Shown: one piece after another, positions 31,964 through 40,760 of the stretch
Position numbering within the stretch: position 1 is the stretch's first letter
How the letters are laid out: each line of letters starts with the position of its first letter
NCBI RefSeq assembly: GCF_014646095.1
Contig: NZ_BMMU01000026.1
Span: 62,001-126,000 of the forward strand
Source of the DNA: Streptomyces lacrimifluminis
GTDB taxonomy: Bacteria > Actinomycetota > Actinomycetes > Streptomycetales > Streptomycetaceae
Direction: 5' to 3'
Length of the DNA: 64,000 nucleotides
Notes under the pieces: model-generated
The model's input: the letters and a program-made list of their open reading frames with translations, nothing else
What the model was told of the DNA's origin: nothing
The model's database searches: none
Position numbers and translations under genes: made by a program

Positions 31964-33709
31964 TCAGCGCAGCAGCCGGTCGAGGAACGCGTTCCCGAAC
32001 ACGCCGTGCGGGTCGAGCCGGTCCAGGGTCCCGACCGCCTCCTGCCACACGGCGTCCCCGTAGGAGGCCGGCACCGCCGCACCGACGACCTCCTCGTCGC
32101 TCCATCCGGCCGTGTCCGTGTACCCCCAGCCCTTGGACCACTCGACCCTGGTCAGCGCGTGTCCGCCGTCGTACGTCGTGAGCAGGAACTGTTCGAGTTC
32201 GCGGAAGAACGCCTCCGCGTACGGCGTCCCGGGCAGCGTCAGTACGTTCAGCCAGACGGCGGTGTCCCACTCGGGATGCCCGTCGACCGGTCGCAGCGCG
32301 GACAGCAGCGGGGCGTGGGCGCCGGCCGAGTCGGCGTCGCCCGGGCGGTCGAGGCCGGTGGCGCGGATCTCGACCGTGCCGTTGACCGGGAAGCGGCCCG
32401 ACGCGGCGTACGCGGCGAGACGCTCCCGGTAGAACGCGGTGAACTCCGAGACGACACGCTGTACCTGGGCCCGGCTGGTCAGCACCGCGTAGCCGTTCGC
32501 GGTGACCCGGAGAGTCGTCGGCCTGACGTAGAGCAGCGTGTTCTTCGACGGCCCCCAGATGTCCGCCGACAGCGTCGTCACGAGCCCGAGCGCTGCCACG
32601 TCCAGCTGCGCGTTGCCGAGCACCGGCGCGAGGTACCAGGCCCCGTCGGACAGGATCCGCCCGACGAGGTCGGCCACCACGGTCGGGACGTTGTCGGAGA
32701 AGGGGTAGTTGTACGGCGACGATACGCGCCGTGAGGTCAGCGGCCTGGTCGGCGCGACGCTCCACACCTTCAGCCAGGGGAACTCGGTGAAGGCGAACCA
32801 GATCGTCTCGACCCGCCCCGCCTCATCCAGACAGCTCGCGAAGGTCCGCCCGCCGGAACCGCTGCCGGGCGCGGCGAACAGCTCGGCCGCCGCGATGTCC
32901 GTACGGCTGACGCAGCGCAGGTTGCTGTTCGCCCCCACCCGCAGCACGACCTCGACGACCAGGGACCGGCCGAGGTGGGTGAGGAGCGCCGCGCAGTCCG
33001 CCTCGTCGCGTTCGAACGTCCGCAGAACGTAGGCACCGGAGCCCTCGTCCCACACGACCGCCGTCAGCGACAGCACGCGGTTGCTGAGCGAGCCGTACGT
33101 GTGTCCGGGGAGCCGGGTCTCTCCGGCGGCCGGCACGGCGGTGCCGTGCGCGTCGACGGCCAGCGCCCCGCCCAGCGTGAGGTCACCGGGTGCGGGAGCG
33201 GCGGTGACCCCCAGGCCCCGCTCCTCCAGATAGGTGAGCAGGGCCTCCAGGGTGACTCCGGTGCCGGCGCGCACGGCGGCCGGGCCGGTGGACTCCAGGA
33301 CGAGACCGGTGAGACGGGGAGCGGTGTCGATGAGCAGCACGGGTGCGCCGGACTCCGTACCGGTGGTGATCGTCAGGGGCGACCAGCCGTGCGCGGAGCC
33401 CCGGGCGCGGACCGTCCAGCCGTGCCGCCAGGCCCAGTTGACGACGTCGACCACCTGGCCGGGGTCGGCCGGCGCGCACGCCCACAGTCCGTCGGCGGTG
33501 ATCTCGCCGACCCAGTTGCGGTAGCCGGAGCGGTAGGGCGTGACGTCCGCCGGGAAGTCGGGAAGCTCGCCGGCGGCGACAGCCGGGTCGACCGCGATCG
33601 CCACCAGGGCGAGGGAGGCCGCGCCGAGCAGGAAACCGCGGCGCGTCCACGCGGAGTCGCCGTCCTCGGGAGTGTCGGAACCATCGGATCGCGCCAGGTG
33701 ATCAGTCAC
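31964..33709 (-). CDS. Tat-exported FAD-binding oxidase, type II cholesterol oxidase-like
   Basis: A 581-aa flavoenzyme of the VAO family. Its twin-arginine signal (Thr-Arg-Arg-Gly-Phe-Leu-Leu-Gly-Ala-Ala) is at residues 22-31. The FAD domain holds Gly-Ser-Ala-His-Gly-Trp-Ser-Pro-Leu-Thr (about residues 104-113); the His is the likely covalent FAD site, as in Brevibacterium sterolicum BCO2. The C-terminal half matches the cholesterol-oxidase substrate-binding domain (Arg-Arg-Val-Ser-Ser-Pro-Tyr-Asn-Tyr-Pro-Phe-Ser-Asp). It probably oxidises a secondary alcohol, perhaps a sterol, outside the cell and produces H2O2. It converges with the FAD monooxygenase gene. Confidence 0.87.
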   Translation of the reverse strand: MTDHLARSDGSDTPEDGDSAWTRRGFLLGAASLALVAIAVDPAVAAGELPDFPADVTPYRSGYRNWVGEITADGLWACAPADPGQVVDVVNWAWRHGWTVRARGSAHGWSPLTITTGTESGAPVLLIDTAPRLTGLVLESTGPAAVRAGTGVTLEALLTYLEERGLGVTAAPAPGDLTLGGALAVDAHGTAVPAAGETRLPGHTYGSLSNRVLSLTAVVWDEGSGAYVLRTFERDEADCAALLTHLGRSLVVEVVLRVGANSNLRCVSRTDIAAAELFAAPGSGSGGRTFASCLDEAGRVETIWFAFTEFPWLKVWSVAPTRPLTSRRVSSPYNYPFSDNVPTVVADLVGRILSDGAWYLAPVLGNAQLDVAALGLVTTLSADIWGPSKNTLLYVRPTTLRVTANGYAVLTSRAQVQRVVSEFTAFYRERLAAYAASGRFPVNGTVEIRATGLDRPGDADSAGAHAPLLSALRPVDGHPEWDTAVWLNVLTLPGTPYAEAFFRELEQFLLTTYDGGHALTRVEWSKGWGYTDTAGWSDEEVVGAAVPASYGDAVWQEAVGTLDRLDPHGVFGNAFLDRLLR

Positions 33710-33854
33710 CCGGTCACGCTAGAGGGTGACGGTTATCGAATAGTTGCCTGATTCATCAATTCACTCGTGCGGGTGAAGTGGAGGCGTGGGGGTTTGGCGG
33801 GGTCCGGGTGGGCCCCGTCCGCCCGGACCTGCGCACGGGTGACACACTGGCGCC

Positions 33855-34838
33855 ATGGACGAGCGTGTAATCGGTAGGTCGGGTCAGCGGGCGTCGGTCA
33901 TCGGCCTCGGAACGTGGCAGCTGGGCGCCGACTGGGGCGAGGTGGAGGACAAGGACGCCCTCGCGGTGCTGGACGCGGCGGTCGAGGCTGGGGTCACCTT
34001 CTTCGACACCGCCGACGTGTACGGCGACGGACGCAGCGAACAGACCATCGCCACCTTCCTGCGCGGCAGGCCCGAGCTGGACGTACTGGTCGCGACCAAG
34101 ATGGGCCGCCGGGTCGACCAGCTCCCGGAGAACTACGTCCTCGACAACTTCCGTGCCTGGAACGACCGTTCGCGGCGCAACCTCGGCGTCGACCGGATCG
34201 ACCTGGTCCAGCTGCACTGCCCGCCGACCCCCGTGTACTCCTCCGACGAGGTCTTCGACGCCCTGGACACCCTGGTCGAGGAGGAGCGCATCGCGCGGTA
34301 CGGCGTCAGCGTCGAGACCTGCGAGGAGGCCCTCACCGCGATCGCCCGCCCGGGCGTGACCAGCGTGCAGATCATCCTCAACGCGTTCCGCATGAAGCCC
34401 CTGGCCGAGGTGCTGCCGGCCGCGGAGAAGGCGGGCGTCGGCATCATCGCCCGGGTCCCGCTCGCCTCGGGCCTGCTGTCGGGCAAGTACACCAAGGACA
34501 CGGTGTTCCCCGACAACGACCACCGCACCTACAACCGCCACGGCGAGTCCTTCGACCAGGGCGAGACCTTCTCCGGTGTCGACTACGCGACCGGCGTCGA
34601 GGCGGCGGCCGAGTTCTCCGCCCTGGCCCCGGAGGGGTACACCCCGGCGCAGCTGGCCCTGCGCTGGATCCTCCAGCAGCCCGGTGTGACCACGGTGATC
34701 CCGGGTGCCCGCTCGGCCGAGCAGGCCCTCGCCAACGCCGCGACAGCGGCTCTGCCGCCGCTGTCGCAGGAGACGCTCACCGCGATCGGGGACCTCTACG
34801 AGCGCCGGATCAAGGCGCAGGTGGAGAGCCGCTGGTAG
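33855..34838 (+). CDS. Aldo/keto reductase
   Basis: A 327-aa NADPH-dependent (beta/alpha)8 barrel. The catalytic tetrad is recognisable: Asp-Thr-Ala-Asp-Val-Tyr (Asp and Tyr near residues 50-56), Lys in Val-Ala-Thr-Lys-Met, and His in Leu-Val-Gln-Leu-His-Cys. The C-terminal cofactor region has Thr-Thr-Val-Ile-Pro-Gly-Ala-Arg-Ser-Ala-Glu-Gln. It resembles the YajO/AKR type. The substrate is unknown. Divergent from the flavin oxidase gene. Confidence 0.93.
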   Translation: MDERVIGRSGQRASVIGLGTWQLGADWGEVEDKDALAVLDAAVEAGVTFFDTADVYGDGRSEQTIATFLRGRPELDVLVATKMGRRVDQLPENYVLDNFRAWNDRSRRNLGVDRIDLVQLHCPPTPVYSSDEVFDALDTLVEEERIARYGVSVETCEEALTAIARPGVTSVQIILNAFRMKPLAEVLPAAEKAGVGIIARVPLASGLLSGKYTKDTVFPDNDHRTYNRHGESFDQGETFSGVDYATGVEAAAEFSALAPEGYTPAQLALRWILQQPGVTTVIPGARSAEQALANAATAALPPLSQETLTAIGDLYERRIKAQVESRW

Positions 34839-34856
34839 CGGATCGACGTACGTGGG

Positions 34857-35204
34857 TCACGGCTCCAGGAACAGCTGTTGTTCCTGTTCCTGGTCGCCGG
34901 AGACGCTGCCCCGGTCCTGGGTGGTGAAAGCGCCGGCGAGGGTGTCGCTCGCGCGGCGGACGGCGGCGGGCGTGCCCTGCACGGTGACCGTCACCGGCGC
35001 CGACAGGGGCGTCTCCGTCGGCCTGCTGGGCGCGAGGTCTTCCGTACCGACGGTGAACGCCGCCGTGTGCACGGTGGACTGCCCTCCGTCGTTCCCCGGG
35101 GACTCGTCCGCGGGGCCGAAGGCCGACTCCAGGGCTCGTACGACCGTCTGCGCGTCGGCGGCGCTGCCGCCGCTGACCGTGAGGGTGAGCTGCGTACCGG
35201 ACAT
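34857..35204 (-). CDS. Hypothetical small acidic protein
   Basis: A 115-aa protein opening Met-Ser-Gly-Thr-Gln-Leu-Thr-Leu-Thr-Val-Ser-Gly-Gly. An alpha-beta pattern follows, with two similar halves (Leu-Thr-Leu-Thr-Val-Ser and Val-Thr-Val-Thr-Val-Gln). The C-terminus is Gln/Glu-rich. Codon use is coding-like. No family recognised. It converges with the aldo/keto reductase gene, 18 bp apart. Confidence 0.65.
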   Translation of the reverse strand: MSGTQLTLTVSGGSAADAQTVVRALESAFGPADESPGNDGGQSTVHTAAFTVGTEDLAPSRPTETPLSAPVTVTVQGTPAAVRRASDTLAGAFTTQDRGSVSGDQEQEQQLFLEP

Positions 35205-35359
35205 GGTCGGACCTCCTTTTCGACGTGGTCACTGTGGTGCACGTCGGGTAACCGCTCCGCCGATCTGCCAAACCGCCCGGTCGCGATCTGATCGAATCCG
35301 GCTCGACGGGGAACCCGGATCCGGATAGGAATGTCAGAACGCGGAGGCCAGGAGGAACC

Positions 35360-35860
35360 ATGGCGGACACCCAGCGCGGGGGCGGCACGCTCGACCGGGG
35401 ACGGGACGAGACCAAGGAGGAGCGGGCCGACCGCAAGTGGGGCGAGCTCATCCAGGAGGTCCGGGTCGCCCAGACGGGTGTGCAGATCCTGTTCGGTTTC
35501 CTGCTGACCGTCGTGTTCACCGCCAGGTACGAGCAGTTGGGCGCCACGGACCACGCGATCTACATCATCACCGTCGTGCTGGGCGCCACCACTACCGGCG
35601 CCCTGATAAGTCCGGTCGCCCTGCACCGGATCGTCTCCGGCCGGCAGGTGAAACCCGAGGCCGTGCGCTGGGCGTCGCGTCTGACCTTCATCGGTCTGGT
35701 GCTGCTGCTCGCCACGATGACCTCGGCGTTGCTGCTCGTCCTCAGGGTGGCCACCCATGACGGGTACGTGCCCTGGCTGGTCGGGGGAATCTTCGCCTGG
35801 TACCTGGCCTGCTGGTTCGTGCTGCCGTTGTGGACGCGCTACCGCTACACCGAGGACTGA
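35360..35860 (+). CDS. DUF6328 family membrane protein
   Basis: A 166-aa membrane protein. A charged cytoplasmic N-terminus (residues 1-35, Glu-Glu-Arg-Ala-Asp-Arg-Lys-Trp) precedes Gln-Thr-Gly-Val-Gln-Ile-Leu-Phe-Gly-Phe and four hydrophobic helices, matching DUF6328 (actinobacterial, unknown function). Start ATG at 35360, with an AGGAGG site. The stop overlaps the convergent DUF2238 pseudogene by 16 bp. Confidence 0.87.
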   Translation: MADTQRGGGTLDRGRDETKEERADRKWGELIQEVRVAQTGVQILFGFLLTVVFTARYEQLGATDHAIYIITVVLGATTTGALISPVALHRIVSGRQVKPEAVRWASRLTFIGLVLLLATMTSALLLVLRVATHDGYVPWLVGGIFAWYLACWFVLPLWTRYRYTED

Positions 35861-36399
35861 GCGCGCAGCACCGCGAGCCGGCGGTCGTGGACGCGGCTCA
35901 GCAGGAGCAGCGAGAGGGTCGCCCCGATCGTCGCGCGGAACATGTCCCACCGCGTGTCCCACACGTCGCCCTGCGTGGCCAGGAAGTCGTCGGCGGCGGC
36001 GCCACCGATCACGGCCGTCGCCCACGCGAACATCTCGAACAGAGCACTGAAGGCGAGGCAGGCGCACACGGTGAGCGGCGCCGCCGGCGGCTGCCTCGCA
36101 GCGGTGACGTACGGCTCAGCAGCTCCCGTACGAGCAGGGCCGGCACGAAGCCCTGCATGAGGTGGCCGAGCCGGTCGTACGGGTCGCGGTCGAGGCCGAA
36201 CGTGTCGCGCGCCCAGTCGCCCAGCGGGACCTGTGCGTAGGTGTAGTAGGCCGCCGACCATCAAGACGAGGGCGTGCAGTGCCAGCAGGCGGCACAGCAG
36301 GTTCGTGAGCGGGAAGCGCCGCCAGGTCAGGACGATCACCGTCCCGGCGCGTCGGTGGGTCGTCGGGACAGTGCGGGAGATGTCGTCAAGTGCGGGCAT
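35845..36399 (-). pseudogene. DUF2238 membrane protein gene with two frameshifts
   Basis: The open frame (184 codons) has good DUF2238 sequence at both ends: Arg-Phe-Pro-Leu-Thr-Asn-Leu-Leu early and Ala-Asp-Asp-Phe-Leu-Ala-Thr-Gln-Gly-Asp-Val-Trp-Asp-Thr late. In the middle (about 36250 to 36090) this frame is Arg/Pro-rich nonsense. The conserved sequence continues in another frame there (Tyr-Tyr-Thr-Tyr-Ala-Gln-Val-Pro-Leu-Gly-Asp-Trp-Ala-Arg-Asp-Thr-Phe-Gly-Leu). Two compensating indels thus keep the ORF open but destroy about 50 residues, including two membrane helices. Either decay or sequence error. Confidence 0.8.
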
Positions 36400-36443
36400 C
36401 GGAACGCTCCTTGTGATGGAGCGTCATCGTGGCGGAGCGTTCC

Positions 36444-36481
36444 GGCCCCGGGCATGAGGAGGACTGCTCATGCCCGGGGCC
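36444..36481 (-). terminator. Perfect 15-bp stem hairpin after the 383-aa hypothetical gene
   Basis: GGCCCCGGGCATGAG (36444-36458) and CTCATGCCCGGGGCC (36467-36481) pair completely around an 8-nt loop, 18 bp past the stop of the minus-strand gene ending at 36499. Confidence 0.8.
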
Positions 36482-36498
36482 GCCCGTGTCCTCAGGCG

Positions 36499-37650
36499 TC
36501 ACGCGGAGGAGGTGCGTGCTCCGCGCAGGGCCGTGATGCACGAGGCGATGGCCTCCTGGAGTTCCTCCAGCTGCTGGACCATGTCGTCCTCGGCGAACTC
36601 CTGGACATCGTCGAAGGTCAGCTCCTCGAACGCCTTCGTGGCCTTCGTCAGGCTGCTGTAGAACTTCGTCCGCCGCTCCTGGACACGCAGTTCGGGATCG
36701 GCCTCGACGGCCTCGACGACGAGGTTCTTGAGGGTGTCGTAGGCCTCGGTCGCCCACTCGCCGGTGTCCTCGTCCTCGTCCAGCTCGTCGAGGAGGGACA
36801 GATGCCGCTCGGCCTCCTGACGCAGATCGACGGGCGCGTCGATGGTCTGGCCGGCAGGTGTCTTGACCTGGCCGGACTCGGCGATCTGGCGGACGTATCC
36901 GACGCGGTCGGCCGACCGGGACTCGGAGGCCACGGCCTTCTTCAGGTCGTCGGTGCGGACGATGTCGCGCGCCAACTCGGCCTGGAGATCCGGGTCTTCC
37001 TTGATCCGGTCGAGCAGTGCGTGCCGGGCGGCACGGGCGGTCGAGGGGTCGGCCATGATCGCGGCCCGCAGGGCGGTGGGGTTCTCCGCGACCTCCAGCG
37101 CCTTGGTCGGCCGGATGCCCTCCGCCTCGGCGGCCTCGGTGATGGCGGTGCCGCGCTCCGAACCGGCGCTGGAACGCGAGCTGTAGTACGTGAGCCACAG
37201 GTCGGCGCCCGGGAGTTCGACCTCCGCGCCCGGGGCCAGCGCCTCGAAGTGCGGGACGACACCGTCGTCGGCGGCCTTGTCCCAGGCCTTGTAGTAGCGC
37301 ATGACCCGCTCGGGCGAGCAGTCGGCGAGAGCGGCGAACTCCTTGGCGGACACCTTCGGCGTCTCACCGGCGGGCTGGCCACCGGGCCGCACACTCCGCG
37401 CCACCTTCAGCCCGAAGGCCCAGCCCCCGGTTCGCGCGTAGGCCCCGAACTCCTGGGCGTCGCGCGCCACGAGGGGGGACACATCGGCGGCGTCGAGGGG
37501 AGCGTCAACGGACTCGTCGGGCTCGGCGGACGGCTCGGACCACTCGGACCCGGCGAACTCCTCGGACACGGAGGAAACGGGTGTCACCTCGGGTGTCTCG
37601 GCGGGCTCAGGCATCTCCGACGTTTCGGACGGGGCGATCGCTACGGTCAC
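36499..37650 (-). CDS. Hypothetical protein, helical, possible HTH
   Basis: A 383-aa acidic soluble protein. After a Glu/Pro/Ser-rich disordered N-terminus (about 1-55), residues 95-135 read Val-Ser-Ala-Lys-Glu-Phe-Ala-Ala-Leu-Ala-Asp-Cys-Ser-Pro-Glu-Arg-Val-Met-Arg-Tyr-Tyr, which resembles a helix-turn-helix. The rest is long charged helices, perhaps coiled coil (about 230-370). Start: GTG at 37650, preceded by GGGAGA; the longer frame to 37791 lacks support. No known family is recognised; a nucleoid- or plasmid-type DNA-binding role is possible but unproven. Confidence 0.7.
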   Translation of the reverse strand: MTVAIAPSETSEMPEPAETPEVTPVSSVSEEFAGSEWSEPSAEPDESVDAPLDAADVSPLVARDAQEFGAYARTGGWAFGLKVARSVRPGGQPAGETPKVSAKEFAALADCSPERVMRYYKAWDKAADDGVVPHFEALAPGAEVELPGADLWLTYYSSRSSAGSERGTAITEAAEAEGIRPTKALEVAENPTALRAAIMADPSTARAARHALLDRIKEDPDLQAELARDIVRTDDLKKAVASESRSADRVGYVRQIAESGQVKTPAGQTIDAPVDLRQEAERHLSLLDELDEDEDTGEWATEAYDTLKNLVVEAVEADPELRVQERRTKFYSSLTKATKAFEELTFDDVQEFAEDDMVQQLEELQEAIASCITALRGARTSSA

Positions 37651-37818
37651 AGGTGACTCTCCCGGGCAGGCTGGACGGACTGCGAAGGTGCAGACAGGCA
37701 GCCTATATGCGCGCATTGACGATGCTTTGACAGACCGGGCCCGACCCCGTTTCCCGCCTGTCACCGTGTCCGCACACCCGGTGGTGGACACGTGTACCCG
37801 GCCAAGAAGGTACGCGGT

Positions 37819-39504
37819 TCACTCTCTGAAGGTCCGCAGGAAGGCGTCCAGCGCCTGCCGGTTGGCGGTGTCGTTCCAGTCGGCGGCGGGTGTCGTCCAG
37901 CGCAGGGAGTAGCCCGTGTTCTCGCCGGTGAGGAAGCCCCGGCCGAGGGTACGTATCCGGGTGCCCTCGACGTCGGACAGCCACTCCATGTCGGCCGCGC
38001 TCCGGCCCCGATAGGTCGTCGCCCGGATCGCGCCGATCCGCTGGAAGCCGATGTCCGCCTGTTTCAGGCCGGGTTCGACGTCGTCGCGCCACACGGCCAC
38101 AGGGTCGGGCCGCAGCCGCTGACTGTAGGTGACGGTCAGGGTCCGCGGGTCGTCGTCGGCGCCGAACACGATGCGGTAGGCGACGTTGCCGGGGGAGACG
38201 TCCTCGCTCAGCCGCTTCCACCCCTGGGGGAGGGCGACGGAGAACCCTTCCGGGGCGTTGTACACCCGGAACCCCGCGGGCAGCGCTTCGGCGGTGCCCC
38301 CGGTGGCCGAGGGAGTGGGGGTGGGGGCGGGCGCGGGAGACGTGGCCGGTGGTGCCGAGGGCGTCGGGGAGGGTGGTGCGGAGGGGGCGGTGCTCGGTTC
38401 GGGGGTCCGGTCGGGGAGGGCGGTGTTCCCGCCGGTGGAGGGGAGGGACGGAACCGGGGCGACGACCGGCGGGGTGGTGTCCGCGCCGGACGCCGAGGCG
38501 TCGATGCCGGGCAGGTTGTCCGTCGTCGCGAGGACGGCGACGGTGACGGCCGCCAGAGCGGCACCGACGAGGACGATCCTGCGGGGGCCGTGCCTGTTCA
38601 GGTTCCGGCCGGCGCGTCGCGCGGCGACGGTGGCGCCGGCGCCGCGCAGCCGGGCCGAGGGCACCGGTTCGTCCGAGGTTTCGGGTTCGTCCCTGATGAC
38701 GCGGAGCAGGGCGTCCCGCGCCACCGGAGCGGTCAGCCGCTCCCGGGCGCTCTTGCGCAGCAGCCCCTGGATGACCTGGGCGAGAGGGCCGGCGCGGACC
38801 GGGCTGCGCAGCGGCAGCCGGTCGACAGCCTTGAGCGTGGCGTCGGGCCGTCCGCGGTCACGGAAGGGCGGCCGTCCCTCGGCCATCGCGTAGAGGAGCG
38901 CACCGACCGCCCACAGGTCGTCCGACGGGTCGGGGCGCGCGCCGTGGGCCTGCTCGGGCGAGGCGTACGAGGGTGCGCCGACCCGGGACGCGGACGTGGC
39001 GCCCGCCAGGCCGAAGCCGGTCACCACGGCCGGGCCCTGGTCCCGCACGAACACCTGGCCGGGACTGAGTTCGCCGTGCACGATGCCCTCGCGGTGCGCG
39101 GCCTCCAGCGCGTCCAGGACTTCGAGGGCGATCCGCGCCGCACGCACGTAGTTGAAGGTGCCCTGTCGTTCGAGGAGTTCACTGAGCGGTGTGCCGTCGA
39201 TCCACTGGGCGACCGTCCACAGGGTGCCGAACTCCTCGACGACGTCGATCACGGCGGCCACCCGGCCGGGCAGCACCAGCCCGAGGATCTCGGACGCGCG
39301 CGTCACCCGGGCGATGGCCCGGCGGGCGGTCTGCTCCCGGGGATCTGGCGGGAGCTGGATCTGGGTGAGGACGACCGGGCGCTCGGATGCGGTGTCCTCG
39401 CCGTACCAGGAGACCCGGTTCGTTTCGCGATCGACGACATCGAGGAGTCGGTACCTTCCGGCCACCAACTCGTGTGTGGAGACGTGCGCCTTGACCATGG
39501 CCAT
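37819..39504 (-). CDS. Membrane-anchored protein pseudokinase (PknB-like fold)
   Basis: A 561-aa protein with an N-terminal kinase-like domain (about 15-270), a single transmembrane helix (about 307-330), a Pro/Ser/Thr-rich outside spacer (about 345-400) and a C-terminal outside domain (about 405-561). The catalytic residues are missing. The ATP-lysine site is Val-Val-Leu-Thr-Gln-Ile (Thr at 47 where Lys is expected). The HRD motif is His-Gly-Glu (143-145) and the DFG motif is Gly-Phe-Gly (163-165). It cannot be an ordinary kinase and probably signals by binding. It follows the polyprenyl synthase gene in the same direction, with its own promoter region. Confidence 0.87.
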   Translation of the reverse strand: MAMVKAHVSTHELVAGRYRLLDVVDRETNRVSWYGEDTASERPVVLTQIQLPPDPREQTARRAIARVTRASEILGLVLPGRVAAVIDVVEEFGTLWTVAQWIDGTPLSELLERQGTFNYVRAARIALEVLDALEAAHREGIVHGELSPGQVFVRDQGPAVVTGFGLAGATSASRVGAPSYASPEQAHGARPDPSDDLWAVGALLYAMAEGRPPFRDRGRPDATLKAVDRLPLRSPVRAGPLAQVIQGLLRKSARERLTAPVARDALLRVIRDEPETSDEPVPSARLRGAGATVAARRAGRNLNRHGPRRIVLVGAALAAVTVAVLATTDNLPGIDASASGADTTPPVVAPVPSLPSTGGNTALPDRTPEPSTAPSAPPSPTPSAPPATSPAPAPTPTPSATGGTAEALPAGFRVYNAPEGFSVALPQGWKRLSEDVSPGNVAYRIVFGADDDPRTLTVTYSQRLRPDPVAVWRDDVEPGLKQADIGFQRIGAIRATTYRGRSAADMEWLSDVEGTRIRTLGRGFLTGENTGYSLRWTTPAADWNDTANRQALDAFLRTFRE

Positions 39505-39701
39505 CCCTCGCTGAACACCTGGCTCTCACCTTTCCCAGTGGTACGAGGGGTGCGACGGGGTCTGTTCAAATATTCCGCAACTCCCGGGCCCGATTCTCCT
39601 TTTATTCATCTGCGGCGATCAGGTGTGCGAAGAAATGGGGGAATTCACCGGCCTTGAGATGGCGGCCCGCACCGGATCTCCCCACCGGATCCTCGCCCGC
39701 C

Positions 39702-40760
39702 TCACAGCTCGCGGCGCACCAGGAAGCCCAGGAGCGCCCGCAGCTCGTCGGCCGCCGGCCCGGCCAGGGGCAGGTCGGCCAGGCCGCTTTCGACCGCGGC
39801 GAGGTGCCGTCGGGCCTGGGCGAGGGCCGCCGTACGGCCGCCCGCCTCCAGGACGAGCGCCGCCGCCCGTCGTGCGAGGGCCTCGTCGGGCGTGTCGACC
39901 GACTCCAGCAGCCTGGCGAGCCGCCGGGCGGCCGGGACCGGCGCGTCGAGCGCAGCCAGGACCGGGTACGACTTCTTGCGCTCGCGGAGATCGCCGTGGA
40001 CGGGCTTGCCGGTGACGGCGGGGTCGCCCCAGATGCCCAGCACGTCGTCGACCATCTGGAAGGCGGTCCCGGCATGCCGTCCCACCCGTTCCAGGGCGGC
40101 CGTCGTCGCCGGTGGGGCGCCACCCAGCGCGGCTCCCAGCGAGAGTGCGCAGCCGAGCAGCGCTCCCGTCTTGCGCTCGGCCATGGTCCGGTACTCCTCG
40201 GGTCGCACCCGCTCGGGCCCGGTCCACGGGCGGGCGGCGAACAGCAGGTCGTCGGCCTGCCCGGACACCACGTCCGTCAGCGCCGCCGACAGCAGCCGCA
40301 TCCCCGCCGGGCCGCCCGGCGTCCGCGCGAGGGTTTCCACGGCCAGCGCGAACAGCGCGTCGCCCGCGAGGACGGCCGGGCCGGTGCCGTACGCCTTCCA
40401 CACCGTGGCGCGGCGGCGCCGCAGCGGGTCCCCGTCCATGATGTCGTCGTGCAGCAGGGAGAAGGTGTGCACCAACTCCACGGCGACCGCCGCCGCGACC
40501 CCGGACCGCGCGGGTGCCCCGGCCGCCTCCGCGCCGAGCACGGCCAGTGCCTGGCGTACGCCCTTGCCGCCGGACGCGTCGACGGGTGCACCGCCCATCT
40601 CGCACCAGCCGAAGGAGTACGCGGCCATCTCGCCCAGCCAGGGATGCAGCCGTTCGACGGCTTCGGTGAGCGCCGGACGCACCAGGTCACGGCACCGTTC
40701 GAGGAGCTGGGGCACGGACGGGGCTGTCGGTGCCAGGACCTCGGAGGCCGACGGCGTCAT
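39702..40760 (-). CDS. Polyprenyl diphosphate synthase
   Basis: A 352-aa isoprenyl synthase. The first Asp-rich motif is Asp-Asp-Ile-Met-Asp-Gly-Asp (about residue 100), followed by Arg-Arg-Arg-Arg-Ala-Thr. The second is Asp-Asp-Val-Leu-Gly-Ile-Trp-Gly-Asp (about 240), ending the family pattern. It makes C15-C20 or longer prenyl diphosphates from IPP and an allylic primer. The start ATG at 40760 overlaps the TPR gene stop by 4 nt, so the two are co-translated. No terpene synthase is present in the window, so the end product is unclear. Confidence 0.92.
   Translation of the reverse strand: MTPSASEVLAPTAPSVPQLLERCRDLVRPALTEAVERLHPWLGEMAAYSFGWCEMGGAPVDASGGKGVRQALAVLGAEAAGAPARSGVAAAVAVELVHTFSLLHDDIMDGDPLRRRRATVWKAYGTGPAVLAGDALFALAVETLARTPGGPAGMRLLSAALTDVVSGQADDLLFAARPWTGPERVRPEEYRTMAERKTGALLGCALSLGAALGGAPPATTAALERVGRHAGTAFQMVDDVLGIWGDPAVTGKPVHGDLRERKKSYPVLAALDAPVPAARRLARLLESVDTPDEALARRAAALVLEAGGRTAALAQARRHLAAVESGLADLPLAGPAADELRALLGFLVRREL

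Noticed and set aside
39505..39701. Possible small gene between the pseudokinase and the prenyl synthase
   Set aside because: No frame with a start site and coding composition; the A/T-rich part near 39590 looks like the pseudokinase promoter.
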